NCBI GenBank assembly: GCA_011958945.1
Contig: BLLT01000007.1
Coordinates: forward strand, 1 to 43,506
Direction: 5' to 3'
DNA length: 43,506 nt
Source: Lachnospiraceae bacterium
Lineage (GTDB): Bacteria; Bacillota; Clostridia; Lachnospirales; Lachnospiraceae
Positions 1-8,221 of this stretch are shown piece after piece. A model generated the notes under the pieces. It was not told the origin of the DNA. It saw only the letters and a program-made list of their open reading frames with translations, and did no database searches. Within the stretch, counting starts at the first letter, position 1. Each line of letters opens with the position of its first letter. Position numbers and translations under genes: made by a program.

Positions 1-29
1 ATTCCTAGTGACTTACAACGCTGTGGCGT

Positions 30-41
30 AATTTCCTATAA
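30..41. repeat. AATTTCCTATAA motif, copy 1
   Basis: This is an exact 12-mer that recurs at 33163-33174 and 41229-41240. Each copy lies 9 to 11 bases from an intrinsic terminator stem. Read on the minus strand it appears as TTATAGGAAATT just after the U-tract of a terminator that ends a minus-strand gene. Its function is unknown. Confidence 0.6.
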
Positions 42-45
42 TATA

Positions 46-101
46 AAAAAGTGCATCGCCCCTTCCATATAATGCTGCATCAGGGGCGATGCACTTTTAT
101 T
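46..101. terminator. Bidirectional intrinsic terminator
   Basis: Perfect 12-bp arms (GTGCATCGCCCC at 51-62 and GGGGCGATGCAC at 83-94) flank a 20-base loop. A-runs on the left and T-runs on the right allow termination in both directions. On the minus strand it follows the chemotaxis-type gene ending at 122. Confidence 0.85.
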
Positions 102-121
102 TTCTTCCGAGAAAAATCAGG

Positions 122-1063
122 TTACCCTGTCACTTTCCCTTGCATTTCTTCCATAATCGGCACAACCTGGGAAAGCATATTGTCTACGTCTTCAAACATA
201 GCGCTCTTAGTGGTTCCCAACTCGCTGGCCCATTCAATATGCTCCAGCACCTTCCTGTATCTGCCTTTCATCTGCTCAAAGCCAAGGCTTAAATTATCCA
301 GTTCCCTCTGGGAGGAATCCACCGCCTGTGTAATGTTTTCGTGGACTGCATCCGCCCCTCCTGCCGCTACGATAATCTTTTCAAACATATCATGTGTAAC
401 ATCCACATTTTCTATGCTTTCGCTCAAGGCCTCTTTGGAATATTGTATCGTATCATTCAGCTTATCCGTTCCTTTTTCCACATCTGCAATGCTGACGCGC
501 ACTTCCTTCACCAGCCCTTTAATCACATCGGCCAGTTTCTTTACTTCATCCGCCACTACTGCAAAGCCTTTTCCCTTTTCCCCTGCCCGTGCCGCCTCAA
601 TGGATGCATTCAAAGCCAGCATATTCGTTTCATTGGCTATGGACACCACTTTATTCATACAAGATTTGATTTCCTGTATGGATACCTGAAATTCTTCAAA
701 CGTTTCCTGAATTTCCCCAAAACGCTCCTGCACATTCATCGCGCTTTCCTTCAGGCCGCCCACCTGGTTTTGTACCTGTTTCACGGAGTCTGCGATTTCC
801 CTTTTTACATCTTCAAACTGGCCGGATACCTGCCCTACCGTCTCGAATACATCGTGGAAAGAATCCATTTTTTCTTTCAGGGAATCATTCTCCTTAAGCA
901 CTCCCCCAAAGGAAAGCTGCACTTCCCTCAGTTCCTTTAAGGAGTCCACTTCTTTTATAACCAACTGTTTTTGGTAATCTCTCAGGCTGGATGCCACATG
1001 AAGCAAGGGATATAGTTTATCCTGCTCTGATTTTCCCTTTTTATGTCTATCATTCAATCTCAT
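122..1063 (-). CDS. Soluble methyl-accepting chemotaxis-type signalling protein
   Basis: This 313-residue protein has a C-terminal MCP signalling domain. The hairpin tip at about residues 142-180 is clear, reading [19 protein letters not shown] and then [11 protein letters not shown], the surface that contacts CheA/CheW. There is no signal peptide or membrane segment, and the first 120 residues look like coiled coil, so the protein should be cytoplasmic. It has no ligand domain of its own; the FIST protein encoded 36 bp upstream is the likely sensor partner. A GGAGG site 9 bases before the ATG supports the start. No che or flagellar gene lies in the window, so it may signal to something other than flagella. 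A strong terminator follows. Confidence 0.9.
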   Translation of the reverse strand: MRLNDRHKKGKSEQDKLYPLLHVASSLRDYQKQLVIKEVDSLKELREVQLSFGGVLKENDSLKEKMDSFHDVFETVGQVSGQFEDVKREIADSVKQVQNQVGGLKESAMNVQERFGEIQETFEEFQVSIQEIKSCMNKVVSIANETNMLALNASIEAARAGEKGKGFAVVADEVKKLADVIKGLVKEVRVSIADVEKGTDKLNDTIQYSKEALSESIENVDVTHDMFEKIIVAAGGADAVHENITQAVDSSQRELDNLSLGFEQMKGRYRKVLEHIEWASELGTTKSAMFEDVDNMLSQVVPIMEEMQGKVTG

Positions 1064-1099
1064 TATGCTTATCCTCCATTCCGCCTTTCTGCACTCTCA

Positions 1100-2155
1100 T
1101 TACTCAAATACTACACAAGTCATGGACTGGTTAACAAATTGATTATTATAATGCTCCCCATATCCAATCAGCCCGGAATGGCAGCCCAAAACACTCATTT
1201 CCCGCAGATATTCCGACATATTATTATTCTGGCTAAAGAGAAGGTAGCGGAACAGGCAATTTATCGAGAAAACTGCCGATATCCGGGGAAAATCCCTCCT
1301 TATTGCCTCTATGGTCTCAGCCACGATCTGTTTGTAATCCTTAAGTTCCAATAAAGTAAGCACATCGGAATCGTTTACCTGGCGGAAACAGGCCAGCCCG
1401 CTCCCCTGTACTTCCTTAATAGAAATAATACATACATCCTTTCCGTTCATCTTTCCAAAAGGATTTTTGAAAGTCTGTGTTGTAATATCCTCTTCATTAA
1501 TATGTAAAATTTCCTGATAGACCTGTTTTGCCGGCCTGCCGTTCAGCTCCCCGATGTAATATTTGCTCTTGTCCGTCTTAGAAGCAATCAGCCGATAACC
1601 GGCCAAAGGCCTATACATATTTTCCTTATATACCTTGACCTTCCCGGCCCGGTTCTTTACAAGGGCATAAGCCACCGCATCCTCATATATTTTCCCATTC
1701 ACGGAAACCTGGCCGCCATCCCCGGTTCCCCCTACCAGGGAAATATTCCTTTTCCCAAGGACACTGTACATAGTAGTCAGCACACATGCATCATTTCCTG
1801 CACATAAGTCAATGCATACCGTATTGTCCGAAGAAGCCTTTATCTGTGCCACATCATCTTCCAGCCGCTTAATATATTTCACCGGCATAAGCGATACTTC
1901 TTCCAGAAGATTGACAGCAACATCCACCCCTTCCGAAAAAGCGGTGACACCTACCCCTTCTTCTACCACCATTGTATCATAACTCATTCCGATACATCCT
2001 ATACTGGGCACCTTCGGATAAAGTTTCTGCAGTTCTTCCACATGTGCCTTAAACTGCTTGCTGTTTGACATAAGAATAATCAGCTGCGGGTTCACAAGTC
2101 CTTTTACCGCATCCCGCAAAATTCCTTTTTGACTCATTCCATAAAATTGTTTCAC
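1100..2155 (-). CDS. FIST domain sensor protein
   Basis: This 351-residue soluble protein matches the FIST N plus FIST C architecture. FIST domains are proposed small-ligand sensors, possibly for amino acids, that associate with signalling proteins. Supporting stretches are PSIGCIGMSYDT near residue 50, SLVGGTGDGGQ near residue 140, a central YRPLAGYRLIASKTDK segment and a C-terminal SVLGCHSGLIGYGEH. There is no output domain; the MCP-type protein just downstream probably supplies it. The start is taken as GTG at 2155, preceded by AAAGGG about 9 bases upstream. ATG at 2137 is the alternative. The assignment rests on motif pattern and gene pairing. Confidence 0.75.
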   Translation of the reverse strand: MKQFYGMSQKGILRDAVKGLVNPQLIILMSNSKQFKAHVEELQKLYPKVPSIGCIGMSYDTMVVEEGVGVTAFSEGVDVAVNLLEEVSLMPVKYIKRLEDDVAQIKASSDNTVCIDLCAGNDACVLTTMYSVLGKRNISLVGGTGDGGQVSVNGKIYEDAVAYALVKNRAGKVKVYKENMYRPLAGYRLIASKTDKSKYYIGELNGRPAKQVYQEILHINEEDITTQTFKNPFGKMNGKDVCIISIKEVQGSGLACFRQVNDSDVLTLLELKDYKQIVAETIEAIRRDFPRISAVFSINCLFRYLLFSQNNNMSEYLREMSVLGCHSGLIGYGEHYNNQFVNQSMTCVVFE

Positions 2156-2270
2156 TGTGGTCTACCCTTTCTGCTTTACAATTTTTCTTTCTGTATACAG
2201 GATATTGACGAAACTGCCATTGCCCCTGCCCCTTCATGTATTCTACATTATCGCGTATACAGATACATTT

Positions 2271-2296
2271 TCCTATATATCAATAGGATATGTCAA
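2271..2296 (-). promoter_or_regulatory. Possible promoter/operator upstream of FIST-MCP operon
   Basis: On the minus strand a TTGACA box (2291-2296) is followed directly by an inverted repeat with 6-bp arms (TCCTAT and ATAGGA, 2271-2288). I see no good -10 box at the matching distance. The 2156-2366 gap holds nothing else recognisable. Confidence 0.3.
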
Positions 2297-2366
2297 GACT
2301 ATTATATAAAAAAATAGATTAGTGATATGAATTTTAGAAAAAAGCATCGGAATTTTGATATTGGTA

Positions 2367-3476
2367 TTACGCTATGACAATTCCCATTAAATAGAACTCT
2401 ACCGCTTCCTTTATATCTTCCTGCAGGATTCGGATTTCTATTTGATGTTTCTTGTTTTCTCCGTGATGCAGCACTGGCTGTAAATATTGACAGTCTCCCC
2501 AGTCTTCCTCAAAGTTTCCGTTCAACAGCACCGGATGGGCATCATCCCCATTTAAAATCAATTCTGCGCTTAATGCCGGTTTAGTTACTGATTTCCTGTA
2601 TTGGACGGCAATGCAGGAGGCTTTCAGTTCGAATATAATCCGGTCTCCTGCTTTTTTTCCAATCCATCCGTTTTTAAAAGCATCCAAATGGCCTGTCTTT
2701 TCTTCCGTGTCTGCCCGGAAGCCGTCCAAAACAGGAGAAATTTCCCGAATAGTCAGACGTTTGGCATGTTCATAGGCATTTGGCGTCATTGGGGATGGAA
2801 GTGCAGGTCTTTCCTCTTTCCCGTCTTCCATCCCCTCCTTGGCCCGTTCCAGTAAACGGATGAGTTCCCCGGCTGCCAGCGCATGGCCTTTATCGTTCGG
2901 ATGGAGGCCATCCGGCGTCAGTTCCTCTAACGCAAATTCCCCTTTTTTCATTCTTTGGTAAATCGTATCTTTTATGCTGACATGGGGCAGGCCGTACCAT
3001 TCCCCTACTTTATCATGAGTTTCCTGGGCATTCGCCCCGGTATCATAAAATACATTGTGCAATAATACAACCGCCGGCGATGACGGCCAGGAAAGCAGCT
3101 TCCGTATTACTCCTTCATAGGTTTCCTGAAAGAAGGAATCCGCTTCATCGTTTACCGTGAAATCCACAACCACAAAATCCGGCTGATACATAAGTAAATC
3201 CGTTACTGCCCGGGCAGCGCCATAGTGAGAAGATGTTCCGCCAATTCCACCGTTCACATAGGAAAATTCCGCTTGCGGAAACGTTTTCTCCCACCAGGTA
3301 AATACCAGGTAAGCATAGGTCTTTTCCTGTTCCGTGGCCAGGCTTCCCTGGGTAATGGAACCGCCCAGGAAACCGATGGTCAGTTTTCCCCCGCCTTTTG
3401 CGCGTTTCATACATTCCTTTAATCTTTGCATCATTCCCGCACGTTTTTTGCCACATGCCTGACATCTTTCTTCCAT
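2367..3476 (-). CDS. SGNH/GDSL hydrolase (putative carbohydrate esterase)
   Basis: This 369-residue protein has an SGNH fold. Block I is GGSIT at residues 38-42 with the Ser nucleophile, the oxyanion Gly region is GGIGGTSS near 76-83, block III is VND at 108-110, and the Asp-His pair is in DGLHPN (Asp189, His192). A C-terminal domain (about 240-369) looks like a beta-rich accessory module. There is no signal peptide. The start at 3476 is preferred because GGAGG lies 7 bases before that ATG; the ATG at 3482 would leave only one base. It overlaps the upstream esterase gene by 46 bp, so translation is probably coupled. It probably removes acyl groups from imported oligosaccharides; the substrate is unknown. 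Confidence 0.8.
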   Translation of the reverse strand: MEERCQACGKKRAGMMQRLKECMKRAKGGGKLTIGFLGGSITQGSLATEQEKTYAYLVFTWWEKTFPQAEFSYVNGGIGGTSSHYGAARAVTDLLMYQPDFVVVDFTVNDEADSFFQETYEGVIRKLLSWPSSPAVVLLHNVFYDTGANAQETHDKVGEWYGLPHVSIKDTIYQRMKKGEFALEELTPDGLHPNDKGHALAAGELIRLLERAKEGMEDGKEERPALPSPMTPNAYEHAKRLTIREISPVLDGFRADTEEKTGHLDAFKNGWIGKKAGDRIIFELKASCIAVQYRKSVTKPALSAELILNGDDAHPVLLNGNFEEDWGDCQYLQPVLHHGENKKHQIEIRILQEDIKEAVEFYLMGIVIA

Positions 3477-4234
3477 ATCCATTCCTCCATATAAGACGCT
3501 AATTCTTCTGCCATTTCTTCCGCTTCCCCGACTCTAAGATGCCCCGGTGTTCCCTTTCCGTTTCTATGGAATGTATAATGACCGATCCTTTTATCATGCA
3601 TTTCCTCGCACACCCTGCCTATGGAAACATCCCATGCCCTGTCATGGCATAACAGTGTAGTACAACATATAATATAAGCTTCCGGATATTGCCCTCTTAA
3701 CTTCTCCAAAAATTTCCTGTATTTATTTCTCCACAGGCAGCTTCTCTCGCAGTCAATATCTTCTTTCATATAGTCCTCCGGATGGCTGTCATTTTGGCCT
3801 ATGGCCACAATCACTGCATCTGGCGTATATTCCGAAAAATCCCAGGGGATACTTTCCCCCAGTTTTGGCTCATAGTGCAGTTTATCCCATATTGCTTCCA
3901 TCCCTATTGCATCCGGCTCATGAAACCATCCGGTTTTATCCATCAAAGCAATGCCGCCCTGTGCAATATCATGGATACGGGCATTTAGCTTTCTCGCTGT
4001 CATCCAGGCATAGGAATACCAGCTGTTGGAATATTCCCCGTTATGCTCCGGGTCTTCTTTCCCCACAAAATCCAATGCCTCCGACACTTCCCCTGCAGAA
4101 ACGGAATCTCCATATACCTCTATTTTCCTCTTCGGTACCGGTGGCGGCGCTAACAATTCCCTGTCTATGGATAAATTTCCTTCCAATGCCCATACACATA
4201 AAAAAGCCCTAATATCAATACAAGGCTGCATCAT
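3431..4234 (-). CDS. CE2-like SGNH esterase lacking its N-terminal domain
   Basis: The 267 residues correspond to the catalytic half of carbohydrate esterase family 2-like enzymes: YGDSVSAGEV (Ser44), AQGGIAL, AIGQND (146-149) and GTPGHLRVGEAEE (His232). CE2 enzymes normally carry an N-terminal jelly-roll domain of about 100 or more residues. Here only a short tail (WALEGNLSIDRELLAPPP) precedes the GDS block, and the DNA upstream is a cluster of hairpins rather than coding sequence. I infer a 5' truncation, with the ATG pair at 4234 as a fortuitous or remaining start with a poor ribosome site. Whether it still makes an active enzyme is unclear. It overlaps the next esterase gene downstream. 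Confidence 0.7.
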   Translation of the reverse strand: MMQPCIDIRAFLCVWALEGNLSIDRELLAPPPVPKRKIEVYGDSVSAGEVSEALDFVGKEDPEHNGEYSNSWYSYAWMTARKLNARIHDIAQGGIALMDKTGWFHEPDAIGMEAIWDKLHYEPKLGESIPWDFSEYTPDAVIVAIGQNDSHPEDYMKEDIDCERSCLWRNKYRKFLEKLRGQYPEAYIICCTTLLCHDRAWDVSIGRVCEEMHDKRIGHYTFHRNGKGTPGHLRVGEAEEMAEELASYMEEWIWKKDVRHVAKNVRE

Positions 4235-4287
4235 ACAGACCCGTATAAATATTAAGGCTTTCTCTCTTATGATTCCCTAAACGCTCC

Positions 4288-4419
4288 TCATCCGCTGCTC
4301 AGGCATTGACACAGCTTTGCTGTGACTCAAATCTGGATGAAAAATGCCGCTTTTGGGGCATTTTTCGAGAAATGGCTTAGTTTCACTTGGGCTGCGTATT
4401 TGGCAGCCTTAGTGAAACT
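4288..4419. repeat. Cluster of three hairpins, includes 36-bp repeat copy 1
   Basis: Three stem-loops lie in tandem. TCATCC/GGATGA (4288-4293 with 4335-4340) encloses CACAGC-TTT-GCTGTG. Then comes an AAAAATGCC/GGCATTTTT stem. Last is a long stem AGTTTCACT...AGTGAAACT (4379-4419) with an inner GGCTGC/GCAGCC. Bases 4330-4365 match 9103-9138 at about 28 of 36 positions. The cluster separates the PLP-enzyme gene from the truncated esterase. Confidence 0.6.
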
Positions 4420-4428
4420 TCATTTCTT

Positions 4429-5544
4429 TCACGTTAACATCCCTCTGGCCTTCACCGTTTCTTTTTCCAGATGCTCCCCATAATCCACATATACGCTGTT
4501 TTGCATATTGATTGCCGTACACACGTGTATCGGCACGAGAATCACTTTATCCCCTACCTTTAATCCGGTATCTCCCTTCCTGCTCGTAAGGATTCCATGC
4601 TCTTCGTTCATTCTCCGAAGCTGCAAGTCCTCGTTCCCTTCCACCAGGGCATATCCCGGATAATGATAAGGCCCGCAGTCCAAAAGAATATCCATGGGAA
4701 ATGTTTTCGTTCCCCCGTCAATCACCGCATACTCCTTACAGGGCACGCTGACTACCGTAGCATAATAGCGCACTGCAATTTCATCGAAGGCAGCCGCCCC
4801 TTCCATGCATAACATATAGTCCTTAAAAATATAAGTTCCCGGCCGGATTTCCGTGACTTTCCCCGTCTTCGCCACTTCGATGCCGGTGGGCGTAGAGCCC
4901 GCACTAATATCTTCCAGTTCAATCCCTGCCTCACGGATATCCCCGGCAATCCGTTCCATCAGTTCCCCCTCTTCCTTTCCCGCAATCACCTTATCCTGGG
5001 TAGGCTCATCCTGATAAACCAGACTTTTAAAAGTATAAATCCCCGTCAGCTTCAGATTGGGCAGTTTCACCAGTTCCTTTGCCAGCCACACGGCCTTCTC
5101 CCTGGCCACCCCTGTCCTTTTCGCACCGGTATCCACCTCCATACGGACTTCCACACAGATGCCGGCCTCCTTCGCCGCCTCATTTAACGGCAGGGCACAT
5201 TCCAGACTGTCCACCGCCAGAATCAGCCTCTTCATCTTCTGCGCCAAAGCGATTGCCCTCTTAATTTTCACTTTCCCAACCTGAGGATAAGCCAGGAAAA
5301 TATCATCCGCTCCGCCCTCTGCCATCACTTCCGCCTCGGATATCTTAGCGCAGGTAATCCCCGCCGCACCGGCCTCCAGCTGCATCTTGGCAAACAACGG
5401 CATCTTATGCGTCTTAATATGCGGTCTCAGTTTACACCCATATTCATCCGCCTCTCGCTGCATCTTCCAAATATTCTCCTTCGTCTTCTCCATATTGATT
5501 ACAATACACGGAGTCTCCAACTGCTCCAGCCATTCCGCTTTCAT
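4429..5544 (-). CDS. D-threonine aldolase / D-serine dehydratase-like PLP enzyme
   Basis: This 371-residue protein has a fold-type III (alanine-racemase-like) PLP domain. The motif RPHIKTHK at residues 40-47 carries the expected PLP lysine (Lys44). The C-terminal HVC (His340, Cys342) matches the metal-binding pair of DSD1-type D-serine dehydratases and D-threonine aldolases. Members cleave or dehydrate D-hydroxy amino acids; the true substrate here is unknown. It lies 18 bp downstream of the beta-mannosidase gene, inside the glycan operon, which is unusual. It may handle an amino-acid decoration released from a glycan. GGGAGG upstream supports the start at 5544. Confidence 0.85.
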   Translation of the reverse strand: MKAEWLEQLETPCIVINMEKTKENIWKMQREADEYGCKLRPHIKTHKMPLFAKMQLEAGAAGITCAKISEAEVMAEGGADDIFLAYPQVGKVKIKRAIALAQKMKRLILAVDSLECALPLNEAAKEAGICVEVRMEVDTGAKRTGVAREKAVWLAKELVKLPNLKLTGIYTFKSLVYQDEPTQDKVIAGKEEGELMERIAGDIREAGIELEDISAGSTPTGIEVAKTGKVTEIRPGTYIFKDYMLCMEGAAAFDEIAVRYYATVVSVPCKEYAVIDGGTKTFPMDILLDCGPYHYPGYALVEGNEDLQLRRMNEEHGILTSRKGDTGLKVGDKVILVPIHVCTAINMQNSVYVDYGEHLEKETVKARGMLT

Positions 5545-5562
5545 ACTTTACTTGCTCCTCCC

Positions 5563-8184
5563 TTAATAACTTTCCGCCACGCTCTTTACCCGCAGCCCGG
5601 CCGCCACATCCTCTGCCCTCACGGAATCAGGAAGTTCCTCCTTCGGCACAGTAACGGTCACGCCTTCCGCATCTATAATATCAAAGAAGTTGTCGCTAAA
5701 CACACAGTCTTCCTCCTCCAGATACAACTCCACGTAATTGGCGAAGGTGTCCGCTTTCACAGAAATGGCAAAACAGTCTTCCCTCTCCTCCACCTTCATC
5801 TCATAGGCAGGCACCTGGTACTGGAAGTATTTCGGTTTCACGAACATGGTCACCCCTGTGCTGACGCATATTCCTTTTTCCAGCAGGCGATATCTTGCAA
5901 ATACCCGTTTTTTCTGTTCCTCTCCTGCCATCCACTTCCCAAAGTCCACTTTCCATATCGCTTCCATGGCAAAGGCTTTGGAATGGACCTGCCTTTCCTC
6001 CTGATACAATACATGGAAATCCCTGTCCAGAAGTGCGACCTCCAAAATGGCATCCCGCTCCTGGAAAGACTCGTTCAACACATAATAATCCACTTTGGTG
6101 CTGAATTCCTCTTCCTCACAGGCGCTGGCAATATATCTTCCATAAAAACGTTTCGCCCCATAGTGCAGCGCTTTCCATCTGCCGTAGTAATCAATGCTTG
6201 CCCAGGATGCCACCGGCCAGCAGTCATTTAACTGCCAGTAAATAGAGCCCATGCACCTTCCCCAGTTCCTCCTCCAATGCTCCACACCGTACTGAATAGC
6301 CTTTAGTTGAAGAATCTGGGAGATATAGGCAATATTCTCCAAATCTTTCGGATACTTATAATATGCAGAAATATAGGAAAAAATTTTGGTATTGGCCTGC
6401 CCGTTTTTCTGATGAGATTCCATTACCTCGCTGAAAATATTTCTGTCTTCCTCCAAACTGAAGCTTTCCAGAGTTTTCCTGTGAGGGAAGGACTGGAAGC
6501 CGAATTCGGAGCAGAAACGGAAATGGAAATTCCTGTATTCCGTAAAGGGCTTATTGGCATGCCACACATCCCAATAATGGTTATCCCCCCTGTTCCAATC
6601 GTTAGGGTTATCAAAGCTTCCGCCGGAAGAGGGGGAAGAGAGCCAGTAAAAGGTCTGGTCATCATATTTTTTCACCTCTCTGGGCAGGAGCATCTCGAAA
6701 ATCTTAATATAATCCCCTTTATATCTGGGGTGATGCCCTTTCAGGCGTCCGCCCCCATCCCACAGCCATTCCATCTCATTATTGCCGCACCACAAAGCCA
6801 GGCAGGCATGGTGGCGGATCCGCTTTACGTTATCCCGGGTTTCCGCCAGAATATTTTCCTCAAACTCTTCATCCAATTCATACACATTGCAGGCGAACAT
6901 CAAATCCTGCCATACTAAAATACCGTATCTGTCACAAGCCTCATACAAATAGTCCTCCGGATAATAGCCGCCGCCCCAGATACGGATGCAGTTAAAATTC
7001 GCCGCCGCACAATCCCTGATCAGCCGCTCCCCCCGTTCCCTGCTTAACCTTGGCAATATATTGTCCTCCGGAATGTAATTGGCACCCATGGCAAAAATTT
7101 TCTGCCCGTTTACAACAAAAGCAAATTCGTTCCCCCATTCATCCTTTTCGGTACTCACGGTAATGGTTCGCAAACCGATTTTATATTCCCGGCTTTCCAA
7201 AATCCGCCCATCCATTTCCAGAAACACTTCTATTTTATATAGGGGCTGTTCCCCGTACCCCTTGGGCCACCAAAGGGCAGGCTCCTCTATTTCCAGGCAC
7301 ACTTTACTATCGGCGTTCCCCGGTATCAGGCACTCATATACTTTGCTGCCGGCTTCCCCTGACGTTGGGCATCCGCATACTTTGCTGCCGGCTTCCCCTG
7401 GCATCGGGCATCCGCATATTTTGCTGCCGTCCGCTCCTGCTGCCGGATGCCCATCCCCCCTGCCTTCCGGCGGGCTCATACGCACCCTTACCTGTACATC
7501 CCCATTTCCAAAAAGATGAACCGGGCACACCGCTTCCACCACAACGCTCTTCTCCTTGTGATGCTGACGGATATGTACATCCCCCAGTTTCGCCCCTTTG
7601 GCGTATTCCACATACACGCTTCTCCAGATTCCCCCATCCGGAATCTGAGGCCCCCAATCCCAGCCGAACATATAATGGGCTTTCCGCAATGCCCCATTCC
7701 CCAGCATGGAACCGGTAGAAGAATAGGTGATATCGCTGCCTTCCGCCTTTTCCTCTATGTAAGTTATGGGGGCGTGCAGATAAACCTCCAAATCATTCTT
7801 TTCCCGCACCTGTCCTTTGATGTCAAAGCGCCAGGTTCTGTGCATATCCTTTACCTTTCCCAGCAGTTCTCCGTTCAAATAAATATCGCCTATCGTATCT
7901 ATCCCCTCAAACACCAGGCAAAGTTCATCCGCTTCCAAAACCTCTTCCGGAACCGTAAAACTGCGCTTATAGCTATAATCCTCCCGGAAAAGCTCCCTCA
8001 CCTGATACTCATTCGTCCTCCAGTAAGGTTCCTGTGCCATGCCATTTTCCAGCATTTCCGCCAGGACGCTGCCCGGCACATGCGCCTTTATGGGCTTATC
8101 CCAGCCGGGGGAGTTCAAATCCCATATTCCATTTAAATCTATTCTGTTTTTAATATCCCTCATCATTCCTGCGCTTTCTTTCAC
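5563..8184 (-). CDS. GH2 beta-mannosidase with in-frame tandem repeat
   Basis: This 873-residue cytoplasmic glycoside hydrolase resembles GH2 beta-mannosidases, which remove terminal beta-linked mannose. The N-terminal jelly-roll includes NGIWDLN, PGSV and FEGIDTIGDIYLNG. The TIM barrel carries WCGNNEMEW (acid/base Glu near residue 470) and FCSEFGFQSFP (nucleophile Glu near 560). Residues of about 242-294, between the first two beta domains, are four imperfect 13-residue repeats of the form GEAGSKVCGCPTS, absent from typical family members as I know them. The start is GTG at 8184 or the ATG pair at 8166/8163; none has a textbook ribosome site. It lies 37 bp after the permease gene, in the same operon. 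Confidence 0.92.
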   Translation of the reverse strand: MKESAGMMRDIKNRIDLNGIWDLNSPGWDKPIKAHVPGSVLAEMLENGMAQEPYWRTNEYQVRELFREDYSYKRSFTVPEEVLEADELCLVFEGIDTIGDIYLNGELLGKVKDMHRTWRFDIKGQVREKNDLEVYLHAPITYIEEKAEGSDITYSSTGSMLGNGALRKAHYMFGWDWGPQIPDGGIWRSVYVEYAKGAKLGDVHIRQHHKEKSVVVEAVCPVHLFGNGDVQVRVRMSPPEGRGDGHPAAGADGSKICGCPMPGEAGSKVCGCPTSGEAGSKVYECLIPGNADSKVCLEIEEPALWWPKGYGEQPLYKIEVFLEMDGRILESREYKIGLRTITVSTEKDEWGNEFAFVVNGQKIFAMGANYIPEDNILPRLSRERGERLIRDCAAANFNCIRIWGGGYYPEDYLYEACDRYGILVWQDLMFACNVYELDEEFEENILAETRDNVKRIRHHACLALWCGNNEMEWLWDGGGRLKGHHPRYKGDYIKIFEMLLPREVKKYDDQTFYWLSSPSSGGSFDNPNDWNRGDNHYWDVWHANKPFTEYRNFHFRFCSEFGFQSFPHRKTLESFSLEEDRNIFSEVMESHQKNGQANTKIFSYISAYYKYPKDLENIAYISQILQLKAIQYGVEHWRRNWGRCMGSIYWQLNDCWPVASWASIDYYGRWKALHYGAKRFYGRYIASACEEEEFSTKVDYYVLNESFQERDAILEVALLDRDFHVLYQEERQVHSKAFAMEAIWKVDFGKWMAGEEQKKRVFARYRLLEKGICVSTGVTMFVKPKYFQYQVPAYEMKVEEREDCFAISVKADTFANYVELYLEEEDCVFSDNFFDIIDAEGVTVTVPKEELPDSVRAEDVAAGLRVKSVAESY
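7301..7459 (-). repeat. 39-bp tandem repeat inside beta-mannosidase gene
   Basis: About four imperfect units of exactly 39 bp occur here; the anchor TTTGCTGCCG, or its degenerate form, begins at 7303, 7342, 7381 and 7420. The period is 13 codons, so frame is kept. The two middle units are almost identical. The encoded units end in Cys-Gly-Cys-Pro or decayed forms. Confidence 0.9.
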
Positions 8185-8221
8185 CTAAAGTCAATTTAGT
8201 CAGATTCCCTTAAGTCTCATT

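Noticed and set aside
2220-2260. Sigma-28-like promoter (GAAA then GCGATAA) upstream of the FIST gene
   Set aside because: Only a partial match, with no motility genes in the window to support it.
4288-4419. Riboswitch for the downstream esterase genes
   Set aside because: Stems are simple tandem hairpins, partly repeated elsewhere, without a conserved aptamer pattern I know.
7301-7459. Tandem 39-bp units as a possible CRISPR array
   Set aside because: The units are contiguous with no unique spacers and encode in-frame protein repeats.
7447-8136. Long plus-strand open frame opposite the beta-mannosidase gene
   Set aside because: It is the antisense of a well-supported GH2 gene, has no ribosome site and no family resemblance.
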